From Actinernus sp. WN-2022 (Eukaryota > Cnidaria > Anthozoa > Actiniaria > Actinernidae), in contig JAOWCC010000288.1 of the NCBI GenBank assembly GCA_030867875.1, positions 1-64,000 of the forward strand: a DNA stretch of 64,000 nucleotides, read 5' to 3'. The notes below the pieces were generated by a model that was not told the DNA's origin, ran no database searches, and saw nothing but the letters and a program-made list of their open reading frames with translations. Positions 1 through 10,500 of this stretch are shown piece by piece. Position 1 is the stretch's first letter. Each line of letters opens with the position of its first letter. The position numbers and the translations under genes are program-made.

Positions 1-185
1 AATATTAGCAATTAAAGCTTTTCATTAACGTTTGTGTGAAAATATCGTGAAATTTATGTAGCAGGTACTAACAACTTTCGAAATTTAGGTAACAACTTTT
101 TAGATTTTGGCAACTTTTTAGCAACTTTTGGGCATTCTAGGAAGCAGCTTATCAGAATTTTACGAGCACAATCGGGAGATGCCTA
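1..185. mobile_element. Right end of a hAT-like non-autonomous element
   Basis: Repeated CAACTTTTTAG motifs and a terminus GCACAATCGGGAGATGCCTA that resembles the inverted terminus of the complete elements at 28418 and 37111 (TAGGC...GATTGTGC). The left end lies outside the window. Confidence 0.4.
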
Positions 186-540
186 ATCGCTCAGTTGGCC
201 AACGAGCGCGCGCCGGCCAAACTTTTGTGGTGAACTATAACGGCTGCCGTAGACTACACGTCAGGTGATCGATTTTACCCAATGTACACGCGCAAACATT
301 TGGTGTTGATAGTTTCCCTTGGAAATTTGATGTTCTTAAAACTAGCATAAAATTCGTTCTCGGGCGTTCCACAAGAAGTGTCAAAGCAGTTTTTACGAGA
401 CGTATCCTTTACCTTGCTGTCGTGCGTCCCCATTTGGGATATGGAACGCAAGTACAATACAATACAATAACTTTTATTTAAACACGATAAAAGATTAAAG
501 CGTTGCCGCTTGTGGGGTCGTGTATAATACTAAAATAAAC
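186..540. repeat. Fold-back repeat fragment plus LINE 3' tail
   Basis: About 186-350 matches, in the opposite orientation, the segment near 60380-60620 (AAATTTGATGTTCTTAAAAC, GTGGTGAACTATAA). From 450 to 540 an inverted LINE tail (poly ATTGT then TTTATTTAAACACGAT) matches the tail at 32085-32155. Confidence 0.45.
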
Positions 541-889
541 TAGTTAACTATATTCAAATTTTACATTAAGTTATTAATCATCTATTTTAAAACTAATAAT
601 TCAGTAATATTTATAATAATCGTTCTTGTGAGGGGCAGTTTGCGGTGATTCAGCTCCAAAATCTAAATTATGCAGGGCCTGTGATTTACTAGCCATACAG
701 AATGATTTGGAAATTTTGTTGAGTACATTGATTTAACACTACATGAAGTACTTCACAGCTGTATCAGGCTTCCTTTGTCCGAGTCACAATTGGCTATTTT
801 TGTAATAAGTTTGGGCCCCTCAGACAATAGAACTTATCAGTTCAGCATATAGAACGCATGCAACGACGTGTTACTAAATTTATCTTGAT

Positions 890-1385
890 TGAACCTACCC
901 TGATTTCTCTGTGAAATTTTAAGACTAACTAGGTTTAGTATTAACACCAGCGGCACTGAGTTTAAACAACGCTTCTGTAAAACAAACAACAACATATCAG
1001 AAATCCTACATGATAAGAGCCACTAGAATTTGGAACCGAATTCGACAACCAGCACTTTCACTGTCCTCCTACTTAAGTCTCACCTTTTACAATATTATAC
1101 GTCAGCCTTGTAAGCATCTTATAACCCAGACAATCCGCGCACATGGAAATCAGTTTGTGTAAAATGTAACTCTGTCCGTAACCAGTGGTTGTAAAATCCT
1201 TATCATTAGTTCTTTCTTTGCTAGTAATTTAATTTATTCTCATGGGCCCGCAGTAATTGGATTTAGCTGTTGCGGTCACCCTGCCTTTTATCATTTTGTT
1301 TCTACATCATTTTAAAACTATCGTTCGTGGTATCATTTCTGATATGTATTTTCCTTCAGGCGAAGCTTAATAAATAAATAAATTT
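890..1385 (+). mobile_element. Non-LTR retrotransposon 3' end
   Basis: The frame YMIRATRIWNRIRQPALSLS ending at TAA (1160-1162) resembles the C-terminal region after the reverse transcriptase of CR1/L2-like elements (R-x-WN-R-LP...LSLSSFK). It is followed by a 3' UTR and an AATAAATAAATAAATT tail at 1367-1385. Truncated and decayed at the 5' side. Confidence 0.5.
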
Positions 1386-1409
1386 ATTAATTAAAACTAT
1401 CAGCCGATA

Positions 1410-1640
1410 GTCCTCGACGGACACACTATTTGTATCATATTTAAGAAATAGAAAACATTTCCCGTATTTCTATAGAGTTATAGAAACACGAGTGGGAGTT
1501 TGGGAGAACGAGAAATGGCAGTGGGAACACGAACCCGAAGGGCGAGTGTTTCCACAGCTATTTCGAGTTATTCCGAACTTCCACAGGTGTTTCTATAACT
1601 CTATAGGACCAAGGGGAAAATGTTTTCTATTTCCTTTATA
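1410..1640. mobile_element. MITE with long inverted ends
   Basis: GAAATAGAAAACATTT...TATAGAGTTATAGAAACAC at the left is mirrored by GTTTCTATAACTCTATA...AATGTTTTCTATTTC at the right. The neighbouring 1675-1745 repeats the motif GTTATAGAAACACGGCTTTC, found again at 62875-62935. Confidence 0.6.
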
Positions 1641-1854
1641 AAATAACCCACAGAAAATAAGTACTAGCGCGCTCAACTAGAGTTATAGAAACACGGCTTT
1701 CAGCCAATCAGAGCGCGCGTACTATCGAACCTATTTTATAATTCTCTTTTTAGAGCAGGTTTCAATTGACTGTAGTAAAACCAAAACCAAAGCAATTACA
1801 ACGAACCAATCATGAACTAAAGTGAATACCGGATTGGTTTCACTGGCATGAGAA
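1640..1854. other. Non-coding stretch with repeat fragments
   Basis: Contains the AGAAACACGGCTTTCAGCCA fragment shared with 62875. No gene is seen. Confidence 0.4.
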
Positions 1855-4198
1855 AGCTACGGAGCCCGATTAGTGCCATTAGATATTTGCACTACTTTTC
1901 CGTTTTCTCGACTTTTTCTCGACTTTTTTCTCGACTTTTTTCTCGACTTTTTTCTCAACTTTTTTCTCGACTTTTTTCCACCATAAATTGCGGGCTCAGC
2001 CCTGCACGTCGAAGAAGGCAAAAACATGGCGTCGGACATAGGAATAGACCATTTTCTCAAGTATGCGCACGCAACAGGCTTGACGGCCGGTAAATACTTC
2101 ACGTAGTGGTTTCCTATAACCCTCCCTATTATTCCAACCAATACTGTTGTATGGGTCACTTGTAGTCCAGTCATTTTACGAAAAAAAGTAGGTCAACCTA
2201 CCACTAATTGCAACAGAAGGTTTTTCTGCAAAATATAATCTGGAATAGCGTCTAGAACAACATACTAAAAGTCTACACGAATCTATTTAGGGGAACATCC
2301 TCAAAAGTCGACTTTGTTTGAAGTCCAGTGTTGGATTGACATGAAAACGAGGCTCTGAACCGGAAGTTGCATTATTATGCCTTTGAATGCCTTGTAATTG
2401 CCTGAAATCTTATAGAATTGTGGTAATGAGCCGAGTATAACGATCTAGAAACATGAAGCTGGGAGCCGGGAAAAGGGGGGGGGGGTGGGGTGACAATAAA
2501 AGAGGTGAAGGGGAGGGGATGGTAGTGCCGGACAAAGCCGCTTATAAACCCACTGGTAAGATTTGTTATCTATATTTTCTGATTTCAATTGCATGATTTT
2601 ATAACCCTAATCATACCCTCTATAGCATATAAAAAGTCTACAGAAATCCAATGAAGGCAAAGTGCTTAAAATCAACACTAAATATGTATGTGTACACTTT
2701 TCAACAGTCTCGATAGCAACAACAGCAACAACAACTTTATTCAAGTACTAGATGGAAAACATTTAAAGGTTATCAACGTCAAGCGTGCACGGATCGCAGT
2801 GGAGTCGGAAGGCAGTAACCCAGGAAACATTCTAAAAATAGCTCAATCCGGTCATACGCCGACTCACGGATAGAGTATATATATGGACGCTCCTGGTAAT
2901 GGCTCCTGCTTCTAGCATCATAACTGGCATGAAATTTAAAATTTGAATAATGACGACGTCACACTTCGGTACTCTATATATAGTACATGCACTACACACA
3001 TTATCTCAACGTATCAGAGGCTACATGTACTTGATTTTTCACAAAATGAAATCATTAAATATTGACATAAATCTAGTGTTAATATAGGTATGTGCACCAG
3101 GGCTGTAGGGAATAATAGTGATCATTGTCAACTTGAACAAGATAAAAAAGAAGAAGATATATACAGCCTACATACTGTGTGCACTAGGCATGTGGTAAAT
3201 TGTTGCACTGTTATATCAAGACTACCATAATTTGGCAGTGTATATGACTCGACTACACTAGGGAACGACAGTCATTGTCAACTTGAACGAGATAATAAAT
3301 GATATATACAGCCTACATACTGTGTGCACCAGGCATGTAGCCTTGATATACACCTGTAACAGTGCAACAACATTACATAGTGCCGTACGCACAGAGCCTG
3401 AAGAAATATGTTTTAAGCAATACCAAAGCCCCGTCCATTTTGTATTCCGAAGGTTATGTCAGTTTTGAAGCCGTCATATGTTGCATGAACCACAGGAAGG
3501 CGTAGTGTGTTCGAGCAAGTGTCTTCTTTGAGAAACTTCGATTGTACTCCCCATGCTTCAGGCTCATGTAAGAATTCAATACTAGGGTAGCTCTTACGTG
3601 GCTTTATGTACACCCTGTTGCAAAGAACAAGATGTCGCTCAGAGTTAAGGACTCCTCACCGGCTCTTCGATATCCTGTAGAGGACTAAGCTCTCTGTGAT
3701 TGCTTTGGTTGAGCCAGTGCATGGGACTTACTTTAACTGTGAATAGGCTTTCGAGGCCTTCTGCACTTAACTCCAAATGTGAATAACAAAAAACAGGGTG
3801 AAAGGCATCTGGATTTGTCTTCAGAGCATCAAGAACTCCTTTTTGGAAACTCTCGAGTGCTGGCTGTGCTCTTCCCAGGACAAACCACCTTGCTGTTGCA
3901 TTCACAATCCTCGCAATCAGTCGCCTGTTGTTCGAATTGGTTGCAGGTTCCAGCAAGGTCAAGAATAGTCAGCAAGTTGCTACATGTATTGTACACATGG
4001 AACTTTGCAGCATTTCAAGTGATGTCTTCAACTTGGACAACAATTTATGGTACCAAAAGTCGAGAAAAAAGTCGAGAAAAAAGTCGAGAAAAAAGTCGGG
4101 AAAAAAGTCGGGAAAAAAGTCGGGAAAAAAGTCGGGAAAAAAGTCGAGAAAACGGAAAAGTAGTGCAAAGATCAAATGGCACTAATGGGGCTCCGTAG
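1855..4198. mobile_element. 2.3-kb element with long inverted repeats carrying HECT remnant
   Basis: The left end (1855-1993: CTACGGAGCCC, then CGTTTTCTCGAC tandem units) is the reverse complement of the right end (4043-4198). Each arm contains a 12-13 bp tandem repeat of CGACTTTTTTCT type (1907-1978 and 4057-4155). Short AAAG flanks on both sides may be the target duplication. The interior holds the HECT pseudogene and a possible short exon (2026-2089, MASDIGIDHFLKYAHATGLTA before a gtaaat donor). No transposase was recognised, so the superfamily is unknown. Confidence 0.6.
3413..3962 (-). pseudogene. Broken HECT-type E3 ubiquitin ligase C-terminus
   Basis: Three minus-strand reading frames in sequence give one HECT-like tail. 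First comes LESFQKGVLDALKTNPDAFHP, then FCYSHLELSAEGLESLFTVK (3962-3660). A frameshift leads to ESLTLSDILFFATG (about 3650-3615), and a second to YPSIEFLHE (3613 onward). The tail holds the catalytic-cysteine motif DTCSNTLRLP and ends GFGIA plus stop at 3413. HECT ligases transfer ubiquitin through that cysteine and end in a short hydrophobic tail, both visible here. The N-lobe is mostly absent, and two frameshifts make it a pseudogene. It lies inside a long inverted-repeat element (1855-4198), so it was probably carried or captured by a transposon. It resembles the G2E3-like HECT genes that are multicopy in cnidarians. Confidence 0.65.
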
Positions 4199-4282
4199 AA
4201 AGCGACCAATCAAGAGGGAAAGTAAACGCAATCGTGGATTGATGGCGTGCATGATGGACCAAAACCAAAACCACGATTGTTT

Positions 4283-4406
4283 TTACTCTGAAATTTGATT
4301 CGCTGACTGATGCGCGAAAGACTCCCGGAAGTCTTTGCGCGCCTCGATTAGCGGGACTTCCTGTCGCAAAGCCTTGTGGGATAGGAGGAAGGGCATTCGT
4401 GTCAAC
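4283..4406 (+). promoter_or_regulatory. TATA-less promoter / 5' UTR of the TPD52-like gene
   Basis: GC-rich stretch just upstream of the start codon with two ETS-type sites in opposite orientation: CCGGAAGT (4325-4332) and ACTTCCTG (4356-4363). No TATA box is seen. This resembles broadly active ETS-driven promoters, but the transcription start is not known. Confidence 0.4.
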
Positions 4407-4580
4407 ATGGCGGCCGAGGTGAACGGAGGAAGTGGTCTGACCAACTTGAACGACCCAATAGAAACAGGGAAAGAAGCAAAAGAGCTACATACCAATGGCC
4501 AAGAGACTGATATTCCCCTTACTCCCAATCTAGCAGCTGAAGAAGCCAGGAAAGAAGAAATCAGACTTCAGATTCACACC
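4407..4580 (+). CDS. TPD52-like coding exon 1
   Basis: Encodes residues 1-58, starting MAAEVNGG and ending EEIRLQIHT. The 174 nt end at a strong donor (gtaagt at 4581), phase 0. The ATG context is favourable. An in-frame ATG at 4335 opens the same frame earlier, but the 4407 start gives a normal-length family N-terminus. Confidence 0.93.
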
Positions 4581-7500
4581 GTAAGTGAAAATCGTCTCTT
4601 GAGAAAATTCGTGATAAATCGATATGTATTCATCCCGTGACACGTATGCTGATTGAAGTGATTCATTTACAGATATTGTAATTTGTATAAACTCCGGTTT
4701 GGTTATTTTTAATTGAATTTTTGCTTCGAAAAAAGCATAATTAAAAAGGCTCAAGTCATTGAACAAGAAAGGTTTTTGACTTTTCGGTCGGCGGGTGAAA
4801 TCTTCAGATTAAATTGAAATTCTGGCAATAAATTGTCTTTGTCTGTAGCTAGGAATCCGTGGTATACCGAAGAGTATTTATCATCTCGGTGGTCGAGCTG
4901 AACTTCAATTATATATGATAAAATTATGAATAGTACAAGACTGCTTTGTAAGCCCCTATGATTTTTACAGACAACCTCTGCCTTTAAAAAGTTTAATACA
5001 ATTTTTAATTGAAAAAATGTACACTATTCATTAAGCCATGGTATTTATAAACCATGCGGTTTTTAAGAAAATTAAAAGTAATACACAAAGATTAGTAGCC
5101 ACTTCAATACCTACTTAGAAAAGATAGGGGAGGGGTGGTCTCGCTTACAGCGTATCCGTTGCACATGTAGTTCAAATTTCATCTCACTTTTTTTAACCAG
5201 GGATTTTTTTTTGAGCTAGGGAAACAAATTTGAACTGGGAAATGTTTTGAACTAGTGAATTTTTTTTATTCACTTCGTATTTTTTACTTTAGTTCTAGTC
5301 ACTGTGCTGATCCGAGGTCCCCGAGTAGGAACCAACTATACAACAACAACAACAATATATTTATTTATACTCATAAAGGGTTTACAATATTGTGAGAAAA
5401 AATAAAATAAAGACGTATTAAAATAAGTATGAGCTAAACTATCTACCAGTGCTTGCCAGAACATATTTTTTCTTTGTTCAATTGCGTACTAGGTTTGTGT
5501 GATCAAGTTCTGGGTAGTTTTTAGTGAAATTCAAAACTATTACAAGGTTTTACTGCACATAGAGCATTTTTCTGTTCAGTGTAGTGAAACCAAACGAAAA
5601 TTACCTGCAAAACCAAAACACTTCCAACACTCAATTGAAATCTACTCTATGCAAATTTGGACTAGATTAAGGGGGACTGGTACTAGTAGCACCATTATAA
5701 GGGCTGCAGCAAGAAAAAAGGACCTTATGACATATTTTGCCGATTTTGAGTTACAGGCAGTTTGGAACAGTTGGACAACTGATTTAGATAACGGAAAGAA
5801 AGATTTGCCAAAATTCAGTTCTTAATCACTGTTCAAAAGTTGCTAATTGAACACAGAACAACCGTTCTCATTTTGTTCACATTTGATTGCTCTTGAAAAG
5901 AGAAACCACAAGCAATCTCGCCATCCTATCTCTACAGGAGTTGTTGTGTAGCTTGCAAATTTATAGTAGAGGAAAATGTTAAACTTTGCTTTTTGAGTTA
6001 AGCTGCTTGGAAAACTACTCTAGATTGCGAAAACATCTTCATGGTTTCCTTTCACAATCCGACTCAAAGTGCCGACTTGCCATCACCTCAATTCTCAAAC
6101 TCATTCTCTGCAGCATTAAAAATTAGCAATCCTCACTTTAAAATTCTCTTCCAACATCATTCTTCTCATCTACACAGAAAGCCTCCATGTGTCACAGTTG
6201 TTTCACAAAATATTCAAGGATAAAAGTTGAACAATGGCAGACATTCAAACCAGCACTTGGATTGTTCACAAGCCAGTTTGAAGTCTCTTACAAATTTATT
6301 CTTCATTAATTTTGAAAAGCTGTTTCTTTTAAAATGTCTTTCTAATGAATGAAAACATGTGTTACTATTATTACTCTTCCAGTTTTCTTTCATTTTTATC
6401 CAATTAAAACAAATCTGTGGAAATAATTTTGATTCTACATATTCTTTCGTAGCCTGTGAACTGCTTTCTTATTCGAACTGATTTGTTTTTGCGTGTTTTT
6501 TTCGAAATGACATGTAATAAGGTTCCTTTTCGCTTGGCGTGGCCCATAATAGTATAATAAATGAGTATGGTGCTGTACATCAATCACTTCTATGGCATAG
6601 TGGTAAGGCTCTGACCAACATATCCGATGGTTGCTGGTTCAAGGACAGTGAAGGTAAATTAAATATAGTAATTAGTATAGTTGATTATATAGGTACAATG
6701 TACCATTATAAGGAGATAGGGAGATGGGTAGGGGAAGAGTGATAAGGGGGAAAGTAGGAAAACAGATGGGGAGGCTGGATATATTTTAGCACATAAAAAT
6801 TCCCAAGTAAAATTTTAGTTTTGAAATTTGAACTATAATATATGTATAACATAACCATTTCTATTTCTACTTAGAAAAGTTAGGGGGTGGTCTTACTCAC
6901 TGCATAGCCAGCTGTATGAATATATATTAATATTCTCATTCTATTATTTATTCTACTTGTAGGTGGGTATAGCAGTAGTAAGTGGGTAGGGTTAATAGCC
7001 ACTTTGTAGCTTGACTTAGCTGTGGTCCATCTGACTTTGTAGCCATAGCCACTGGTTGTACATGGATATAGCTAATAATATTACAGTTGTTTGGTATTCT
7101 GCAGTTACTTGTAATTATCATATAACAGCATGTATGTAGATGAAAATAGTTAGTCAGACTCACATAACTTTTGTCATTCTGCCTTTGCAGATTGAAGAAG
7201 AGATCAACACTTTGCAGCAGGCCTTAACAAGAAAAGAAAGTCAACTTTCTGAACTAAAGAAAGAATTGGGTATTACAGCATGGACCCAGCTGAGAGAGGG
7301 AATCGGACAGACATATCATGGGGTGCAACAGTCACGTGTGTATGTATCCTATTGTGAAAAGTACCCACTGTACCCAAGGGGTATTTGAAGGGGTATAATA
7401 TAGTAGTTAAGGACTGGGTTGCAGTTCAGCAAATTTTATTGACTTTTGTCATCACAAGCACTGAGATAGGTGCATCCACAGTGTTCCAAACTTGAGAAAA

Positions 7501-10500
7501 ATATTTTTTAAAGTGCATATCAGGTCAATTTTTTTTAACATTAATATCGATTCTGTATCAAGTGAATAGTTTAATAGTAGAATATTTCTTGATTTGAGTG
7601 TTGCATCTATGAATTGTAGAGACTTACATTTCCAATATGCTAATAATGACATGACGTAAATTCGAGAATTTACTTTAATTTCTTGTTCCTTGCGAATGAA
7701 ACCGATTTCTGATTTTGACAAAATATTTGGTAAAATCACTGATGTAACCTTAAAATATAACATACATGTACATGTTTACAAAAGGTCATTTATCTCTATC
7801 AGACTGTATGTTTTTGTATAATAAATGAAGACCAGTTTTACGTCACCAGCTTGAATATATTGTAAATTTAAACCTCAAAAACTCATGGATGCAACACTCA
7901 AATCAAGAAATATTGTACTATTCAACTATTCACTAGGCTCGGTTTCAGCCGTTGGGGTGTTGTTTCTCCAAAGCCTCCCCCCACTAACGGCTGGGCATGC
8001 GGTCAATACACCGTGTCCGTGACGTCAGCTGATTAAAATGCAATATTATTCAATTTGCGTGTTTGGACAAGAAAAGCCGTTTACCCTTTCACGACTGTAG
8101 CGTAGGCTCTAAACTTTCAAAACACACTGGAACTCTAAACTAAAACTCCAAGCGTGAAATGAATTCTCAAGAACAAACGCCATTTAAAATTATTGAGAAA
8201 CTAGGCTGCATTATTTGTTTAATACTCTGTAATATTAGTGCTGCTCCAGACACCTCGCTGACAGAAATTAAAAGCCGAAATACTGGGATAAAGTTCAGAT
8301 ATTATCTCGGAACTATTCTGAGCTAGAGTCGAGTATTCCCGGTCCGTACTTGTGTGGAGTATGTTTTGGAGACCTTAAAAAATGCACAAACTAAACATAC
8401 ATGTAGGCCTTAAAGAATTGTAAAACTTGTTTGATGCAGCGATTTTCAAGTGATCGAATTGTGATTGCAGAATTAAACGCGTAAACGTGGCCTCAGTCAG
8501 ACACAGTGTCTTCACCCGAAATTAACTCTCTTACTGCTTCCTTGTGTGAATCCTTGAATTATTTGAAAGCAAACTTTTCCAAAGCAAATTTAAACGCAAT
8601 TTGGAACAGCAATCCAAAGCTTCTGGTCCGGCTTTGAAAAGTTTACAATATAAATTATGCAAATACATTCAGCAACAGGATTTTAGTGGCAAGTTTTTGA
8701 TTGGCTAAAAACCGACAATGCCTCAGCTCGTGCACCCAGCCGTGAGTGGGGAGAGGATCGCGGGCTCACAGAAACCCCCACAGCTGTAAACCGAGCCTAA
8801 CTATTCACTTGATGGAGAATCGATATCAGTGATAAAAATGTTTAACCTCATATACACTTTAAGGATGCCAGGTACCATTTTCCAGCCTTATAGACCTCCA
8901 ATTTTTAGCAAAGTACACAAAAGTATTGTTATAGCCAATCATATAATCATGGTACATGTGGGTGGCACAATTGAAGGGCTGTGTGCAAAAAGGGTGTAAG
9001 TGACTCTTATCACATTCTAAATTCTCCTTCAATTTCTTTGTTTTGTAAGGGAGAATTTAGAACGTGATCAAGCATCACTTACACCATTTTTTGCACACAG
9101 CACTTCAATTGGTACATTGATCATGCTGTCCCAAGTTTGATTCCTGCCATGGACCGCCACATCCATACCAACTCTTCTATAATAATAAATTAATAGTAAT
9201 AACTCTATTTCAGTGTCAGTGTGTTTAGCTATTCAGGTAATGGGGGACACTTTTACATAAGTAAAATAAGATAAAAGGAAATTGCCATTATTTTGTTTTC
9301 TGATTTTGTCTGACCTTACTCCCAAATCCTGGTGACAATCCTGTCGTATTAAACTTCCCACTGTCAATCAAACTCAAATATTATGTGGGAAAGTGCTCTG
9401 TCTAAATATTTAATAGAATTGACATTTCTTTGACAGCTTAATTTTTCCAAAACATGAATTTAATATTATTTAGGGACTTCAAAATTTTGTTTGCAAAACT
9501 TTGCGTTAAAATTTGGATTTCACATAAGTGGGACCCGAGCCTAACTCATGCACCAATATGCAATATAATATAGATACGATAGTACGCGCGCTCTGATTGG
9601 CTAAGAAGCCATGTTTTATCAGAGTATATAACATGGTTTGCCGTGTTTTATTGTTTCAACTGGCGGTTTCCTTTCATCGCGCGCGTAAATCTATATTATA
9701 AAACAGATAAAGAAGCCTTAAATCCATGTTTTATACTATCATAAAACACTCTGGTCATTTGAGAACACTCGAGAATTGTTGAAAGCACGTGCCTTCGGCT
9801 TGTGCTTTAACATTTCTCTCATGTTCTCAAATGCCCATCGTGTTTTATGATAGTATAAAACATGGCTAAGGCTTCTTTATTTGTTAAATAACGTATAATA
9901 ATTTACAAATATGTATGCTGTTTATGTACAGATACCAAAAGACCTCTGAGTCACTGAAGGACTTAAATGACAAGATAGTGCATTCAGAAGCGTGAGTGAT
10001 ACTAAAGTTTTGTTCTACTATAAAATAATTGTAATACATGCATTTAGCAAACCTGACTTCTTAATACAACTTATTATCCTATAATTATAAATATTATATT
10101 TCAGCCAATCTTGTGAAAGAAATGTACAAGTTTTGAAAAAGGGGATAGTGACCATACATGTACATATTTTATGCTCACTCTACTTTTCACTAAACAAACG
10201 TTTTCACTTTTTTAAACTGACAAACCACTAAATCCAGCTACCACATAACTTATTTGTACTAGGTACAACAAGTTAAGCCATGGAGCGTCAGCCACCAAGG
10301 TTGCCATCGCCGATGCTAGTGGCAGGACTGTTACTGCTGTGAAAACTGCTGGGTCAGCAACAGCTAAGAAACTTGGAGAAATCAGGTACATGTTTATATG
10401 TTACACGTCCAATTTATTTTGGTCTTTTTTTTTTTCAACCTACATGTGCAATATTATTTTCTCAACCTACATTTTTTTTTTAAACCTACATGTACCTATA

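Larger units (their letters stand above)
4581..7190 (+). other. TPD52-like intron 1
   Basis: AT-rich. Contains a LINE tail in inverse orientation (5335-5480), an unrecognised 108-codon open frame (5499-5825, GTG/ATG start unclear, no homology seen), and a tRNA-derived SINE (6540-6720). Nothing else supports a gene. Confidence 0.6.

Noticed and set aside
3779..4198. Lys/Ser/Arg repeat proteins (SREKSREK, KKSRKKSG)
   Set aside because: Produced by the 12-bp AAAAAAGTCGAG tandem array in the arm of the inverted-repeat element.
5499..5825. 108-codon open frame in TPD52-like intron 1
   Set aside because: No recognisable domain and no clear splice borders or ATG; left as unclassified intronic sequence.
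6593..6644. Functional tRNA gene
   Set aside because: A- and B-box-like motifs are present but the cloverleaf cannot be completed and a second copy shows it is a SINE.
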